Positions 1 to 7,567 of a DNA stretch of 64,000 nt are shown piece by piece. Position numbers and translations under genes: made by a program. The DNA lies in NCBI RefSeq assembly GCF_002844195.1, contig NZ_PEND01000001.1, forward strand, positions 868,001-932,000, given 5' to 3'. How positions within the stretch are numbered: the stretch's first letter is position 1; every line of letters begins with the position of its first letter. Below the pieces are notes generated by a model. The model searched no databases. It was not told where the DNA came from and worked only from the letters and a program-made list of their open reading frames with translations. Source of the DNA: Halegenticoccus soli (lineage in GTDB: Archaea; Halobacteriota; Halobacteria; Halobacteriales; Haloferacaceae).

Positions 1-342
1 CTGGTCGTTGCGGATGTACGTGCGGAGTGTTCGACCGTCGTCCTCGTTGCCCCAGTATCCGGGTGGGGAACAGTGTTCGCCCTTCTCTTTGAGCGAGAAG
101 AACGATTTCCACGCGCGCTTGCTCTTGCGGATGAGTTGTTGAGCGGCGGCACTTCCGAGAACACCAACGTACTGTTTGCGGTAGTCTGCGGTGTCCCAGA
201 CGGATTTGCCGTCGAAGTAGTTCTGGCGGTGTTCGTAGGTGAGTTCGTTCCAGAGGCTGGCTGAGGCGTCCAACAGTTCGTGGAGCAACTCCGCGTCCTG
301 TTCGGAGCGGGGTCGGACGACGAAGGTGTTGGTTCGCCTCAT
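1..342 (-). CDS. TnpB-type transposon protein (IS200/IS605, IS1341-like), N-terminal part, runs off the window
   Basis: The first 114 codons of a TnpB/OrfB protein, read leftwards from an ATG and still open at the window edge. The N-terminus ([20 protein letters not shown]) and the following stretch around [15 protein letters not shown] and [17 protein letters not shown] match the helix-turn-helix start of haloarchaeal IS1341-type TnpB proteins. Family knowledge: TnpB is an RNA-guided nuclease helping IS200/IS605 elements persist; the catalytic RuvC and zinc-finger parts lie outside the window, so intactness cannot be judged. No TnpA is visible here. A small gene starts divergently 53 bp away. 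Confidence 0.85.
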   Translation of the reverse strand, partial: MRRTNTFVVRPRSEQDAELLHELLDASASLWNELTYEHRQNYFDGKSVWDTADYRKQYVGVLGSAAAQQLIRKSKRAWKSFFSLKEKGEHCSPPGYWGNEDDGRTLRTYIRNDQ

Positions 343-395
343 CAACAACTGGTTGTACCGGGACGCACATAACTGTTCAGTTCGTGTGATACTGT

Positions 396-533
396 ATGGT
401 CGCTATCCGAATCGAGTTTGACGACGATGAACAGTACGAGCGGTTGAAGGAACTGAAGAAGCACCGTGGACTGACGTGGAAAGGGTTGCTCCTCGAAGGT
501 GAGAGACGGGTTCTGGAACAGACCCCGGACTGA
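396..533 (+). CDS. Small acidic-basic protein divergent from tnpB
   Basis: A 45-residue protein beginning [20 protein letters not shown]. The short beta strand followed by two amphipathic helices resembles a ribbon-helix-helix DNA-binding protein (CopG/VapB style), but that is only an impression from length and pattern. It starts 53 bp from the divergent tnpB start, so the two share one promoter region, and it may belong to the mobile element or regulate it. The start codon is the only ATG in this frame near the 5' end. It could also be an orphan antitoxin-like protein; no toxin gene is next to it. Confidence 0.6.
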   Translation: MVAIRIEFDDDEQYERLKELKKHRGLTWKGLLLEGERRVLEQTPD

Positions 534-867
534 GCGTCGTCGGTGGATTGCGTAGTACTGTGGTCGCTCGACCCTCGCCTGAAGGTGGGGCATGCGCTTG
601 ATTATCTGTCACCGATGTTCCCGTTCACTCCGTTCAGTCCGTACGAAACACGTTCTCGAACCTCTTCGGGAGGGAGTACCGCCGAGCCGTCGTGTACGCG
701 GACGCCGACGGGGAGACGGTTCTCCACGAGGGGGCCGTCCACCACGTCGACGTCCGGTCGGACGAGTCTGCCGGCCGCGGAAGCCGCTGATTCGGTCGGC
801 GGCGAGACGCGGATCTCCGGCCGCGCCGGAGCGCAACCCACATTTCCCAGCGCCGTTTGCGGAGCGT
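534..867. other. Gene-poor stretch between the mobile element and the next gene
   Basis: This stretch has no complete gene. It holds a start-less open frame (annotated separately as a possible remnant) and about 75 bases of GC-rich spacer before the small membrane protein. The outer boundary of the insertion element probably lies within it, but I see no clear terminal palindrome that marks it. Confidence 0.5.
602..790 (+). pseudogene. Possible 5'-truncated gene remnant next to the insertion element
   Basis: An open frame of 62 codons follows a TGA and has no ATG at its 5' end. Its translation (for example NLFGREYRRAVVYADADG and then ETVLHEGAVHHVDVRSDE) has the acidic, well-behaved composition of a haloarchaeal protein. 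The likeliest reading is the 3' end of a gene that lost its start when the element inserted. An unannotated gene starting at an internal GTG is also possible. I do not recognise the family. Confidence 0.35.
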
Positions 868-1080
868 ATGGACCGCTCGCAGTTCGTCCGCCTCTCGCTT
901 CTCGCGTTCGGGCTCGTCCTCCTGAGTTTTCTCGTCCTCGGCACGACGCGGATCGTCCTCCCGTTCCGCGTCGCACAGCTCCTGGCCGCGCCGGTCGTCG
1001 CGGCGGCGTTCCTCCTCGTGGTCTTCCTGTTCGTCCGCGCCGTGCTCGCGGCGACGGGCGTGCTCCCGATCGAGGAGTGA
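868..1080 (+). CDS. Small two-helix membrane protein
   Basis: A 70-residue protein starting MDRSQFVRLSLLAFGL and ending VLPIEE. It contains two hydrophobic segments, roughly residues 8-27 and 36-60, joined by a short loop with Arg residues, so it should be an integral membrane protein with both ends in the cytoplasm. An upstream in-frame ATG exists much further left, but that extension is Arg-rich and not protein-like, so the ATG directly before the first helix is chosen. The function is unknown. It precedes hisD by 79 bp on the same strand. Confidence 0.6.
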   Translation: MDRSQFVRLSLLAFGLVLLSFLVLGTTRIVLPFRVAQLLAAPVVAAAFLLVVFLFVRAVLAATGVLPIEE

Positions 1081-1159
1081 CCGGTCCGCCTCCGAACCGA
1101 CCCATCGACCGCTGTCGTGGGATGGAAACCGTTTTTCGCCCGCCGGGCGAAGCCCGCCC

Positions 1160-2434
1160 ATGAACGTGCGGAAGATCGCGGACCTCGGGCCGGACGAGCG
1201 CGCCGCGCTGTTCGAGCGCGACGCCGGCATCGAGGCCGTCCGCGGCGACGTCCGGACGATCGTGGAACGCGTCCGCGACGAGGGCGACGTCGCGATCAGG
1301 GAGTTCTGCCGGGAGTTCGACGGCGTCGAGGTCGGCAACCTGGACGTCACGGGCGACGCCGAGCGCGCCGCCGAGGCCGTCGACGACGAGATCCGCGGGG
1401 CGATCCGCGACGCGGCGGCGAACGTCAGGGAGTTCCACGAGCGGCAGGTGCCCGAGGACTGGCGCGAGACGATCGGCGGGCGGGAGCTCGGCCGCCGGTT
1501 CCGGCCGCTCGAACGCGTCGGGGTGTACGCGCCGGGCGGGACCGCCGCCTACCCGTCCAGCGTCCTGATGGGGGTCATCCCGGCGAAGGTCGCGGGCGTC
1601 GAACACGTCGCGGTGACGACCCCGCCGGCGGAGAAGATCAACCCGGTGACGCTCGCCGCCGCTCACGAGGCGGGGGCGGACGCGGTCTACAGCGTCGGCG
1701 GCGCGCAGGCCGTCGCCGCGCTCGCCCACGGGACCGAGACGGTCAAGGCGGTCCAGAAGGTCGTCGGGCCGGGGAACAGGTGGGTCACCGCCGCGAAGGC
1801 CGAGATCAGGGGCGACGTCGAGATCGACTTCCTCGCGGGGCCGAGCGAGATCCTGGTGCTGGCCGACGAGACGGCCGAACCGGCGTTCGTCGCCGCCGAC
1901 CTCGTCGCGCAGGCCGAGCACGACCCGAACGCCTCCGTCGTCGCCGTCACGGACGACCCCGGGACCGCGGAGGCGATCGTCGCCGAGGTCGAGTCGCAGA
2001 CGACCGGCAGGGTGCGCGAGGGCGTCGTCCGCGAGGCACTCGGGAGCGGCGCGAGCGGCGTGTTCCTCGCGCGGTCGATGTCCGAGGCGGTGCTGTTCGC
2101 CGAGGAGTACGCCGCCGAGCACCTGTCGATCCAGGCCGCGGACGACGAGGCGCTCCTCGATCGAATCGCCAGCGCGGGGAGCGTGTTCCTGGGGCCGTAC
2201 ACGCCGGTCGCCGCCGGGGACTACGCCTCCGGGACGAACCACGTCCTGCCGACGAACGGCGGCGCGAAGGTCCACGGCGGCCTCTCGGTCGACGACTTCG
2301 TCCGCTCGTCCACCGTCCAGCGCCTCGACCGCGACGCCCTCGGAGACCTGGCCGAGACGATCACGACGCTCGCAGCGGCCGAGGGGCTGGAAGCGCACGC
2401 GGAGAGCGTCCGCCGGCGGTTCGACGCCGAGTGA
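1160..2434 (+). CDS. hisD: Histidinol dehydrogenase
   Basis: This enzyme performs the last two steps of histidine biosynthesis: two successive NAD-dependent oxidations of L-histidinol to L-histidine, in the cytoplasm with one zinc per site. The 424-residue length is normal. The zinc ligands expected from the E. coli enzyme are present in order: Q251 and H254 (in QAEHDPN), D354 (in GDYASGTNH) and H413. The general acid/base pair is E320-H321 (in YAAEHLS). The family signatures VGVYAPGG, GGAQAVAAL and VVGPGNRWV are intact. No other his gene is nearby, as is common in haloarchaea where his genes are scattered. The alkaline phosphatase gene converges on it. Confidence 0.97.
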   Translation: MNVRKIADLGPDERAALFERDAGIEAVRGDVRTIVERVRDEGDVAIREFCREFDGVEVGNLDVTGDAERAAEAVDDEIRGAIRDAAANVREFHERQVPEDWRETIGGRELGRRFRPLERVGVYAPGGTAAYPSSVLMGVIPAKVAGVEHVAVTTPPAEKINPVTLAAAHEAGADAVYSVGGAQAVAALAHGTETVKAVQKVVGPGNRWVTAAKAEIRGDVEIDFLAGPSEILVLADETAEPAFVAADLVAQAEHDPNASVVAVTDDPGTAEAIVAEVESQTTGRVREGVVREALGSGASGVFLARSMSEAVLFAEEYAAEHLSIQAADDEALLDRIASAGSVFLGPYTPVAAGDYASGTNHVLPTNGGAKVHGGLSVDDFVRSSTVQRLDRDALGDLAETITTLAAAEGLEAHAESVRRRFDAE

Positions 2435-2557
2435 GCGACGGGTGGTCGGCCGGCGGCTCGGGGACAAGCGCCGGAACGAAAGGGGGCACCGGAACAAAAC
2501 GAGGTTACGAGGTCTCGACGACCGATCGGCGATCGGAGTCGGCGCCCGGCGTTTCGA

Positions 2558-4201
2558 TTACGCCGAGATCGGGGCGTGCAGGCGCTCGGTGTCGTCGTCG
2601 GAGCTGACGGTTTCGCAGTCGATTTCGGAGCCGTCCGCCCCGTCACCGGAGTCGACGCTCTCGCCGGTTAGCAGCGCGAGCACGTCCATGTAGTCGACGA
2701 GACCGTCGCCGTCGACGTCGAGCGCCTCGGCGACGTCGTCCTCGACGGGTCCGACGTGCTCCACGAGCGCGGTGTAGGCGTCCCGGGGACGCACGGCCGC
2801 GCTCCCGGTCGCGCGGCTCCGGAGCGTGCTCCCGTCGACCGTCCGAAGCCGCTCTTCGTTCTCCCCGAACAGCATGAGCGCGAGCGTCTTCTTCGAGGTG
2901 TCGACGTGGTGGTTCCAGCCGAGGAACCAGTCCTCGCCGGGGCCGGTCGCCATCACGACCTGCGCCGGGCCGGTGTGTTTGTGCGAGGCCCACGCGACGC
3001 CGAGGTGCTCCGAGATGACCTCGCCGAGCGCGTTGGCGAAGGCGTACGGGTCGTCCGAGTCGCGCTGTTCGTCGACGTACGCGAGGTCCTCGTCCGTGAG
3101 ATCGACGTGGGCGTGCTCGCTCACGACCTCGGCGACGTCGCCGCCGTCCTCGATCGCCTCGACCATCGTCCCGATGCTGGCCTTCGCGTCCGCGATCTTT
3201 TCGGTCTCTATGGGCGAGCCGTAGTCGTTGCCGGTCGCCAGGCCGCCGGTCTCGTGGTCCGACGTCACGACGACGAGCGTGTCCTCGTTCTCCGCGGCGT
3301 ACTGGCGCGCGAACGCGACGACGTCGTCGAACTCCTTGGTCTCGGCGACCGTCGCGGCCACGTCGTTGCCGTGAGCGGCGTGATCGATGCGGGCGGCCTC
3401 GACCATCAGGAAGAACCCGTCGTCGCCCTCTTCGAGGCGCGAGACGGCGGCCTCCGTCATGTCGAGCAGGCCCGGCGTCGAGTCGTCGCGGTCGAGCACG
3501 TAGGGGACGTGGCTCTCGGAGAAAACCCCGAAGAGCTTGTCGCCGCTCGCACCTTCGAGGTCGGACGCGTCGTACAGCAGTTCGTATCCCTCGTCCTCGG
3601 CCGTTCGAAGCTGGTCGTCGGAAATTTTCTCAGCGCCGCCGCCGAGTAGGACCTCCGCGCCGCTCGCGATCATGTCGCTCGCGATCTCGCCCTCGTTCCC
3701 GCGGTCCCAGTTGTGGGAGGCGTACACCGCCGGCGTGGCGTGCGTGATCCGCGACGTCGAGACGAGGCCGGTGTTCATGCCCAGCTTCTCCGCTACTTCG
3801 AGCTGCGTCGCGATCTCGGTGACGTCCTGGCTCTCCGCGTCGCCGTAGACGGAGACCTGCCCGTTGTACGCCATGAAGCCGGTGGCGAACGCGGTCCCCG
3901 CCGCCGCCGAGTCTGTGACCTCGCCGCTCCGGGAGTCGGTTTGCTCGTACCCTGTGTGGTCGAACTCCTGCATGGCCAACCGGCCGTGGACTTCCTCGGT
4001 AACTTCGATGTGATCGTAGCCCATGCCGTCGCCGATGAGCACCATCACGTTTTCGACGCCCGTCCGTTCGAACGCGGTCTTCCCTGCCGCGTCTCCGTCC
4101 GTCTCGACAGACTCGTTCGCCCGTTCCGCGGTTCCCGCCGTGCTCGCGGCACTCGTGATGCCCAGCGCCGCCAGAACGCTCATGAAGTCACGTCGCTGCA
4201 T
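2558..4201 (-). CDS. phoA: Tat-exported alkaline phosphatase with dockerin-like C-terminal repeat
   Basis: Releases phosphate from organic phosphomonoesters outside the cell. The 547-residue protein starts with a twin-arginine signal (MQRRDFMSVLAALG, then AASTAGTAERA), so it should be exported folded by the Tat pathway. Catalytic motifs of the PhoA superfamily are present: VLIGDGMG near residue 55 (metal-binding Asp), TDSAAAGTAFATG with the Ser nucleophile at about 98, RIDHAAHGND, and TSDHETGG with metal-binding Asp and His. Near residues 495-513 lies one acidic Ca-binding-type repeat (DVDGDGLVDYMDVLALLTG) like half of a dockerin. A TATA-like element and a perfect palindrome precede it, consistent with regulated, probably phosphate-responsive, expression; that last point is inference. 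Confidence 0.93.
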   Translation of the reverse strand: MQRRDFMSVLAALGITSAASTAGTAERANESVETDGDAAGKTAFERTGVENVMVLIGDGMGYDHIEVTEEVHGRLAMQEFDHTGYEQTDSRSGEVTDSAAAGTAFATGFMAYNGQVSVYGDAESQDVTEIATQLEVAEKLGMNTGLVSTSRITHATPAVYASHNWDRGNEGEIASDMIASGAEVLLGGGAEKISDDQLRTAEDEGYELLYDASDLEGASGDKLFGVFSESHVPYVLDRDDSTPGLLDMTEAAVSRLEEGDDGFFLMVEAARIDHAAHGNDVAATVAETKEFDDVVAFARQYAAENEDTLVVVTSDHETGGLATGNDYGSPIETEKIADAKASIGTMVEAIEDGGDVAEVVSEHAHVDLTDEDLAYVDEQRDSDDPYAFANALGEVISEHLGVAWASHKHTGPAQVVMATGPGEDWFLGWNHHVDTSKKTLALMLFGENEERLRTVDGSTLRSRATGSAAVRPRDAYTALVEHVGPVEDDVAEALDVDGDGLVDYMDVLALLTGESVDSGDGADGSEIDCETVSSDDDTERLHAPISA

Positions 4202-4241
4202 GACGGTCTCTCCTTTCCATTCGTTTCTTATGAAATTCAGG

Positions 4242-4249
4242 ATTTATAC
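4242..4249 (-). promoter_or_regulatory. TATA-box candidate of the alkaline phosphatase gene
   Basis: On the minus strand this reads TGTATAAATCC about 41-48 nt before the ATG. That spacing gives a short leader carrying the purine-rich GGAGAG ahead of the start codon. The surroundings are strikingly A/T-rich compared with the rest of the window. Confidence 0.6.
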
Positions 4250-4273
4250 AACTTAGAACTACTAAACCATACA

Positions 4274-4289
4274 TAAAATACGTATTTTA
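4274..4289. promoter_or_regulatory. Perfect 16-bp palindrome upstream of the alkaline phosphatase gene
   Basis: TAAAATACGTATTTTA is its own reverse complement. It lies 25 bp upstream of the TATA candidate and about 73-88 bp from the start codon, the position expected for an activator site. No assignment to a known regulator is made. Confidence 0.5.
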
Positions 4290-4531
4290 GAGACAAACTA
4301 GTAATTATTCGGACTTCTTCACGATAATCGGAAAATACGGGCCGAGCAGTGTTCGGATACCGAGGCGACGACCGCCGGTTTCAGCCGGCGAGGCAGCCGG
4401 CAGTCCGGCGGAGTGAGAGGGCGAGGGATCTCTCGCAGTCACGTCACTCCCTCCAGGCCCATCTACGTACTCGAACACTACCCCCGCGAACCGGCGTCAC
4501 AGTTAACACGCTTCGGGAGAGATGAACGCTC
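4290..4531. other. Intergenic region between divergent phoA and the A-type iron-sulfur protein
   Basis: Together with the phoA promoter this leaves about 330 bp without a gene. The left part is A/T-rich promoter DNA, while the right part is GC-rich and holds imperfect CCGGC-rich inverted repeats without a clear terminator. No open frame here has protein-like composition. Confidence 0.5.
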
Positions 4532-4897
4532 ATGAGCACGGAAACGGCTGGGACCGAGTCGGAGATGCAGGTCGAGGTGACGCCGGCGGCGGCCGAGCAG
4601 GCCCTCTCGCTGATGGAGGGCGAAGGGATGGACCCGTCGATCGCCGGCCTCCGGCTGTTCGTCCAGCAGGGCGGCTGCGCCGGACTCTCGTACGGGATGC
4701 GATTCGACACGGAACCGGAGGAGGACGACGCCGTCAGCGAACACCACGGGCTCCGCGTGTTCGTCGACCCCGCGAGCCTGAACTACGTCGGCGGGAGCGT
4801 TCTCGACTACGAGAGCGGCCTGCAGGCGGCGGGATTCCACGTCGAGAACCCGAACGTCGTCTCCGAGTGCGGCTGCGGCGAGAGCTTCCGGACGTGA
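4532..4897 (+). CDS. A-type iron-sulfur cluster assembly/carrier protein (IscA/SufA/ErpA family)
   Basis: A 121-residue HesB/IscA-fold protein that carries or delivers Fe-S clusters to client enzymes in the cytoplasm. The three conserved cysteines are C49 (in QQGGCAGLSYGM) and C113 and C115 (in the C-terminal CGCGESF). The first 12 residues are an acidic extension before the family core, VEVTPAAAEQAL. The following gene, also on the plus strand, is a small four-Cys protein. Whether this is an ErpA- or SufA-like carrier cannot be decided from sequence alone. Confidence 0.93.
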   Translation: MSTETAGTESEMQVEVTPAAAEQALSLMEGEGMDPSIAGLRLFVQQGGCAGLSYGMRFDTEPEEDDAVSEHHGLRVFVDPASLNYVGGSVLDYESGLQAAGFHVENPNVVSECGCGESFRT

Positions 4898-4948
4898 CGG
4901 CGACCGGCCCGGAACCAGACATATATTCGGCGGCCGCGTAGTCGGCCC

Positions 4949-5191
4949 ATGGAACTCGAACGAACGACCGCCGACGGCGCGAGCGTCTACGTCGATCGGA
5001 CCGCCGGCGAGCGCGGCTCGAAGGGGCCGTTCTTCGTCGTCTACGCCGGCGAGGACGGCGATCGGCGCTACGGCTACTTCTGCGGCAACTGCGAGACGTT
5101 CGACAACGCGATGGACACGATGGGACGCATCGAGTGCAACGAGTGCGGCAACATCCGCAAGCCGGAGGAGTGGGACGCCGCCCACGAGTGA
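4949..5191 (+). CDS. Small zinc-ribbon-like protein (probably DUF5816 family)
   Basis: An 80-residue protein with two CxxC knuckles, C45/C48 (FCGNCE) and C63/C66 (CNECGN), which should bind one zinc. The N-terminal half (VYVDRTAGERGSKGPFFVVY) is a beta-rich segment seen in small conserved haloarchaeal proteins, which I believe are grouped as DUF5816. No enzymatic motif is visible. It lies 51 bp after the IscA-type gene with an A/T-rich ATATATTC between them, so it may have its own promoter. A role in nucleic-acid or protein binding is a guess from the zinc ribbon. Confidence 0.75.
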   Translation: MELERTTADGASVYVDRTAGERGSKGPFFVVYAGEDGDRRYGYFCGNCETFDNAMDTMGRIECNECGNIRKPEEWDAAHE

Positions 5192-5257
5192 CCGAACGGC
5201 CGGGTTTTCCTCTTCCGTGACAAGGTTTATCACAATCGTCGCTGTAGCTCTAGCCAC

Positions 5258-5602
5258 ATGGCCCCTGTTACCGTGCCACCAGTCGAGGAGGCCAGGGATA
5301 TCTTCAGACGGCTCGGGTACGCCGTCTCCGGCGAAGGGACGGAGTTACGAGCCGAGCGCAAGTGGCGAACCGTCCACGTGACGGCGATGGAGGGCGACGG
5401 CGCGTCCGCGACGCGCGTCCTCGCCGACGGCGGTCGGAGCGACGAGCCGTCGCTCCGCTGTTTCGTCACGTGGAAGGAGTACGCGGGGGACCTTCACGAT
5501 CGACTTCGGGGGACGAGCCCGTCGTACGAGTGGGCCATCATCGGCGTCGACGACGGCGGCGAGTACGAGGTCGTCCGGCAGGAGGACGGCGTCGTCGCCT
5601 GA
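5258..5602 (+). CDS. Conserved haloarchaeal small protein (possibly DUF7116)
   Basis: A 114-residue soluble acidic protein that starts MAPVTVPPVEEARDIFRRLG and contains FRAERKW-like (ELRAERKWRTVHVTAM) and CFVTWKEYAGDLHDRL segments. It appears to be a single alpha/beta domain without catalytic signature. A TATA-like GTTTATCAC lies 27-32 nt before the ATG, so the transcript should be leaderless or nearly so, which also supports this start. The DUF assignment is from memory and tentative. The function is unknown. Confidence 0.7.
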   Translation: MAPVTVPPVEEARDIFRRLGYAVSGEGTELRAERKWRTVHVTAMEGDGASATRVLADGGRSDEPSLRCFVTWKEYAGDLHDRLRGTSPSYEWAIIGVDDGGEYEVVRQEDGVVA

Positions 5603-5665
5603 GTCGGCACCTCCGAGGGCGACTTCCGTTGTAACTTTTAACACCGGCCGAGGCGTCGGGCCGGT

Positions 5666-6247
5666 ATGCGATCAGCCGTCATGCAGACGGGTATCGTCGA
5701 GCGAGCGCTCGCCGACTTCGTGAACGGCCTGGGAGAGGCGATTCCGGCCGTCCTCTCGGGCCTCGTCTTCCTGCTCCTCGGCGGGATCCTCGTGAAGGCG
5801 ATCGTGGCGGGCGTCAGGGTCGCGCTCCGCCGGGCGCTCCCCGGCGAGTCGCCGGTGTACCGCCGGTTCGTGGCGACGATCGTTTCGATCTTCCTCTGGT
5901 TCGGGATCGCCCTGTCCTTCCTCTCCGTCGTCGGGCTCACCGAGATCGCCGCGTCGCTCGGCACCGCGACCGGGTTCGTGGCCCTCGGCGTCTCCTACGC
6001 GTCCTCCGACATGATCGCGGACGCCGTCGCCGGCGTCTACCTCCTCCGCGATCCGGACTTCGAGCCCGGCGACACCGTGGCGACCGGGGATATCACCGGC
6101 GTCGTCGAGAGCATCGAGCTCCGGAAAACGCGGTTCGACGTGGACGGCGACACCGTCGTCCTCGGGAACGCCGCCATCGAGAGCGGCTGGACCAGGCGTG
6201 AGGCAGCGGCGGAGGGCGACCTCGCGGCGACGGGGACCGGCGAGTGA
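5666..6247 (+). CDS. Small MscS-family mechanosensitive channel-like protein
   Basis: A 193-residue membrane protein. Three hydrophobic segments (about residues 26-50, 67-90 and 95-115) are followed by the start of the MscS beta domain, DFEPGDTVATGDITGVVESIELRKTRF. The family's large C-terminal alpha/beta domain is absent, so this is a minimal member. MscS channels open under membrane tension and release osmolytes during down-shock. Whether a truncated form makes a conducting channel is unknown. A TTTTAACA element about 30 nt before the start fits a near-leaderless promoter. A second, full-length MscS protein is encoded near 11.3-12.4 kb. Confidence 0.82.
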   Translation: MRSAVMQTGIVERALADFVNGLGEAIPAVLSGLVFLLLGGILVKAIVAGVRVALRRALPGESPVYRRFVATIVSIFLWFGIALSFLSVVGLTEIAASLGTATGFVALGVSYASSDMIADAVAGVYLLRDPDFEPGDTVATGDITGVVESIELRKTRFDVDGDTVVLGNAAIESGWTRREAAAEGDLAATGTGE

Positions 6248-6428
6248 CGCGCGCGTCCGGGGGTCTGCGCCTTTCGCGCCGGTCTCGTCTTCCGCTCCGG
6301 CTGTGCTTTCCCCTCCAGTCGGGCTTCCCGCCGGGCCTCCTCCTCTGCCCGCGCCTTCGGCTCCGGCCGTGCCCCCCACTACCGAATCGGGCGCGCGACT
6401 TATCTCGTCTCGCCCCGAACGGCCGCGC

Positions 6429-7385
6429 ATGTTCGCCGGCCACGCCCTGTTGGCGTTCGCGGTGGTCGCGCTCGCGGCGGACCGCTGCGGGTGGTCCCGT
6501 GAGCGCGCGCTGGCGCTCGCTGCGGTCGCCGCGGCGTTCGCCGCCCTCCCCGACGTCGATATGGGCTACGCGCTCGTCGGCGTCGTCGGCGCCGCCCCCG
6601 GCGCGGGGGACGCGCTCGCGGTCGCGTCGGCCTTCTGGCGGACCGGAAACGTCGTCCACCGCGCGGTCACGCACTCGCTGCTCGTCGCACCCGGCGTCGC
6701 CGTCGCCGTCTACGCCGCCGCCGTCGGGGAGCGCACCGGATCGACGGCCGCCCGGGTCGGCGCCGCGTCCGCCGTCGTCGCCCTGAGCGCCGTCGCCGCC
6801 GCCGCGAGCGGCGCTCTCGGCGCGGCCGTGATGACGATTTTCGCCCTCGGAGCCGTCGCCGCCGGGGTCGCCGTCGGCCGGTACACAGACCTCCCGCCGG
6901 CCGCGATCGCCGCCGCGGCGCTCTTCGGCCTCGTCTCGCACCCCTTCGGCGACCTCCTGACGGGCGAGCCGCCGGCCATGCTCTACCCCCTCTCTGCGAC
7001 CCTCGTCGCGGAGCGCGTGGCGCTCCACCCCGACCCGACGCTCCACCTGCTCGGCGCGTTCCTCGTCGAACTGTCGACCGTCTGGGCCGCGGTCTACGCC
7101 TACTTCCGGCTCACGGGGCGACCGATCCGCCCGACGGTGAATCCGCGCGCGGCGCTCGGCTTCGGCTACGCGGCGTCGATCCCGCTCATCCCCACCCCGA
7201 CGCTCGACCTCTCGTACCCGTTCGTGTTCTCCGTCCTCGCGGTCGCGACGGTCGGGGCCGCGCCGCGCGTGCGCCCGCTCCGGCGGACGGTCGAACTGCC
7301 CGACGGCGTCACGGCCGCCCTCACCGGTCTGACGGCGGTGACGCTCGCGGCTCTCGCGTACGCCGCGGCCTACCTCGTCGCCTGA
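6429..7385 (+). CDS. Membrane-bound metal-dependent hydrolase (YdjM/LexA-binding family)
   Basis: A 318-residue polytopic membrane protein of the PF04307 type. The family's metal-site residues are visible: H5 (MFAGHALLAF), D42 and D44 (LPDVDMGY), and H77, R78, T81, H82 (HRAVTHSLL). A second His/Asp site occurs around SHPFGDLLTG. Several Ala/Val-rich transmembrane segments occupy the middle and the C-terminus. The substrate is unknown; membrane phospholipids are often proposed for relatives. An Arg/Pro-rich upstream extension in the same frame is not protein-like, so the ATG at the conserved MFAGH is used. Confidence 0.82.
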   Translation: MFAGHALLAFAVVALAADRCGWSRERALALAAVAAAFAALPDVDMGYALVGVVGAAPGAGDALAVASAFWRTGNVVHRAVTHSLLVAPGVAVAVYAAAVGERTGSTAARVGAASAVVALSAVAAAASGALGAAVMTIFALGAVAAGVAVGRYTDLPPAAIAAAALFGLVSHPFGDLLTGEPPAMLYPLSATLVAERVALHPDPTLHLLGAFLVELSTVWAAVYAYFRLTGRPIRPTVNPRAALGFGYAASIPLIPTPTLDLSYPFVFSVLAVATVGAAPRVRPLRRTVELPDGVTAALTGLTAVTLAALAYAAAYLVA

Positions 7386-7567
7386 GCCGGCGGCGCGTTC
7401 GAGGGGAGATCCGCCTCGTCGACGAAAGCCCGCCGCCTGCGGGGGAGCCGCCCATCGGCGTCCGCTTCCCCGCCCCTGACGGACGGCTCGCGTCGCCGAC
7501 GACCGTCGTGGCGGCGGACCAGCGGGACGGCGAAACGTTTTGAACTGTCCGCTCCGTACGACGGGTC

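Noticed and set aside
1144-1156. CGGGC-GAA-GCCCG hairpin before hisD as a riboregulator
   Set aside because: If the nearby T-rich element is the promoter, transcription starts after it, and the stem is only five pairs.
602-2497. Very long open frame on the minus strand opposite hisD
   Set aside because: Its translation is Arg/Asp/Gly-rich low-complexity typical of antisense frames in high-GC DNA, while hisD on the plus strand has all catalytic residues.
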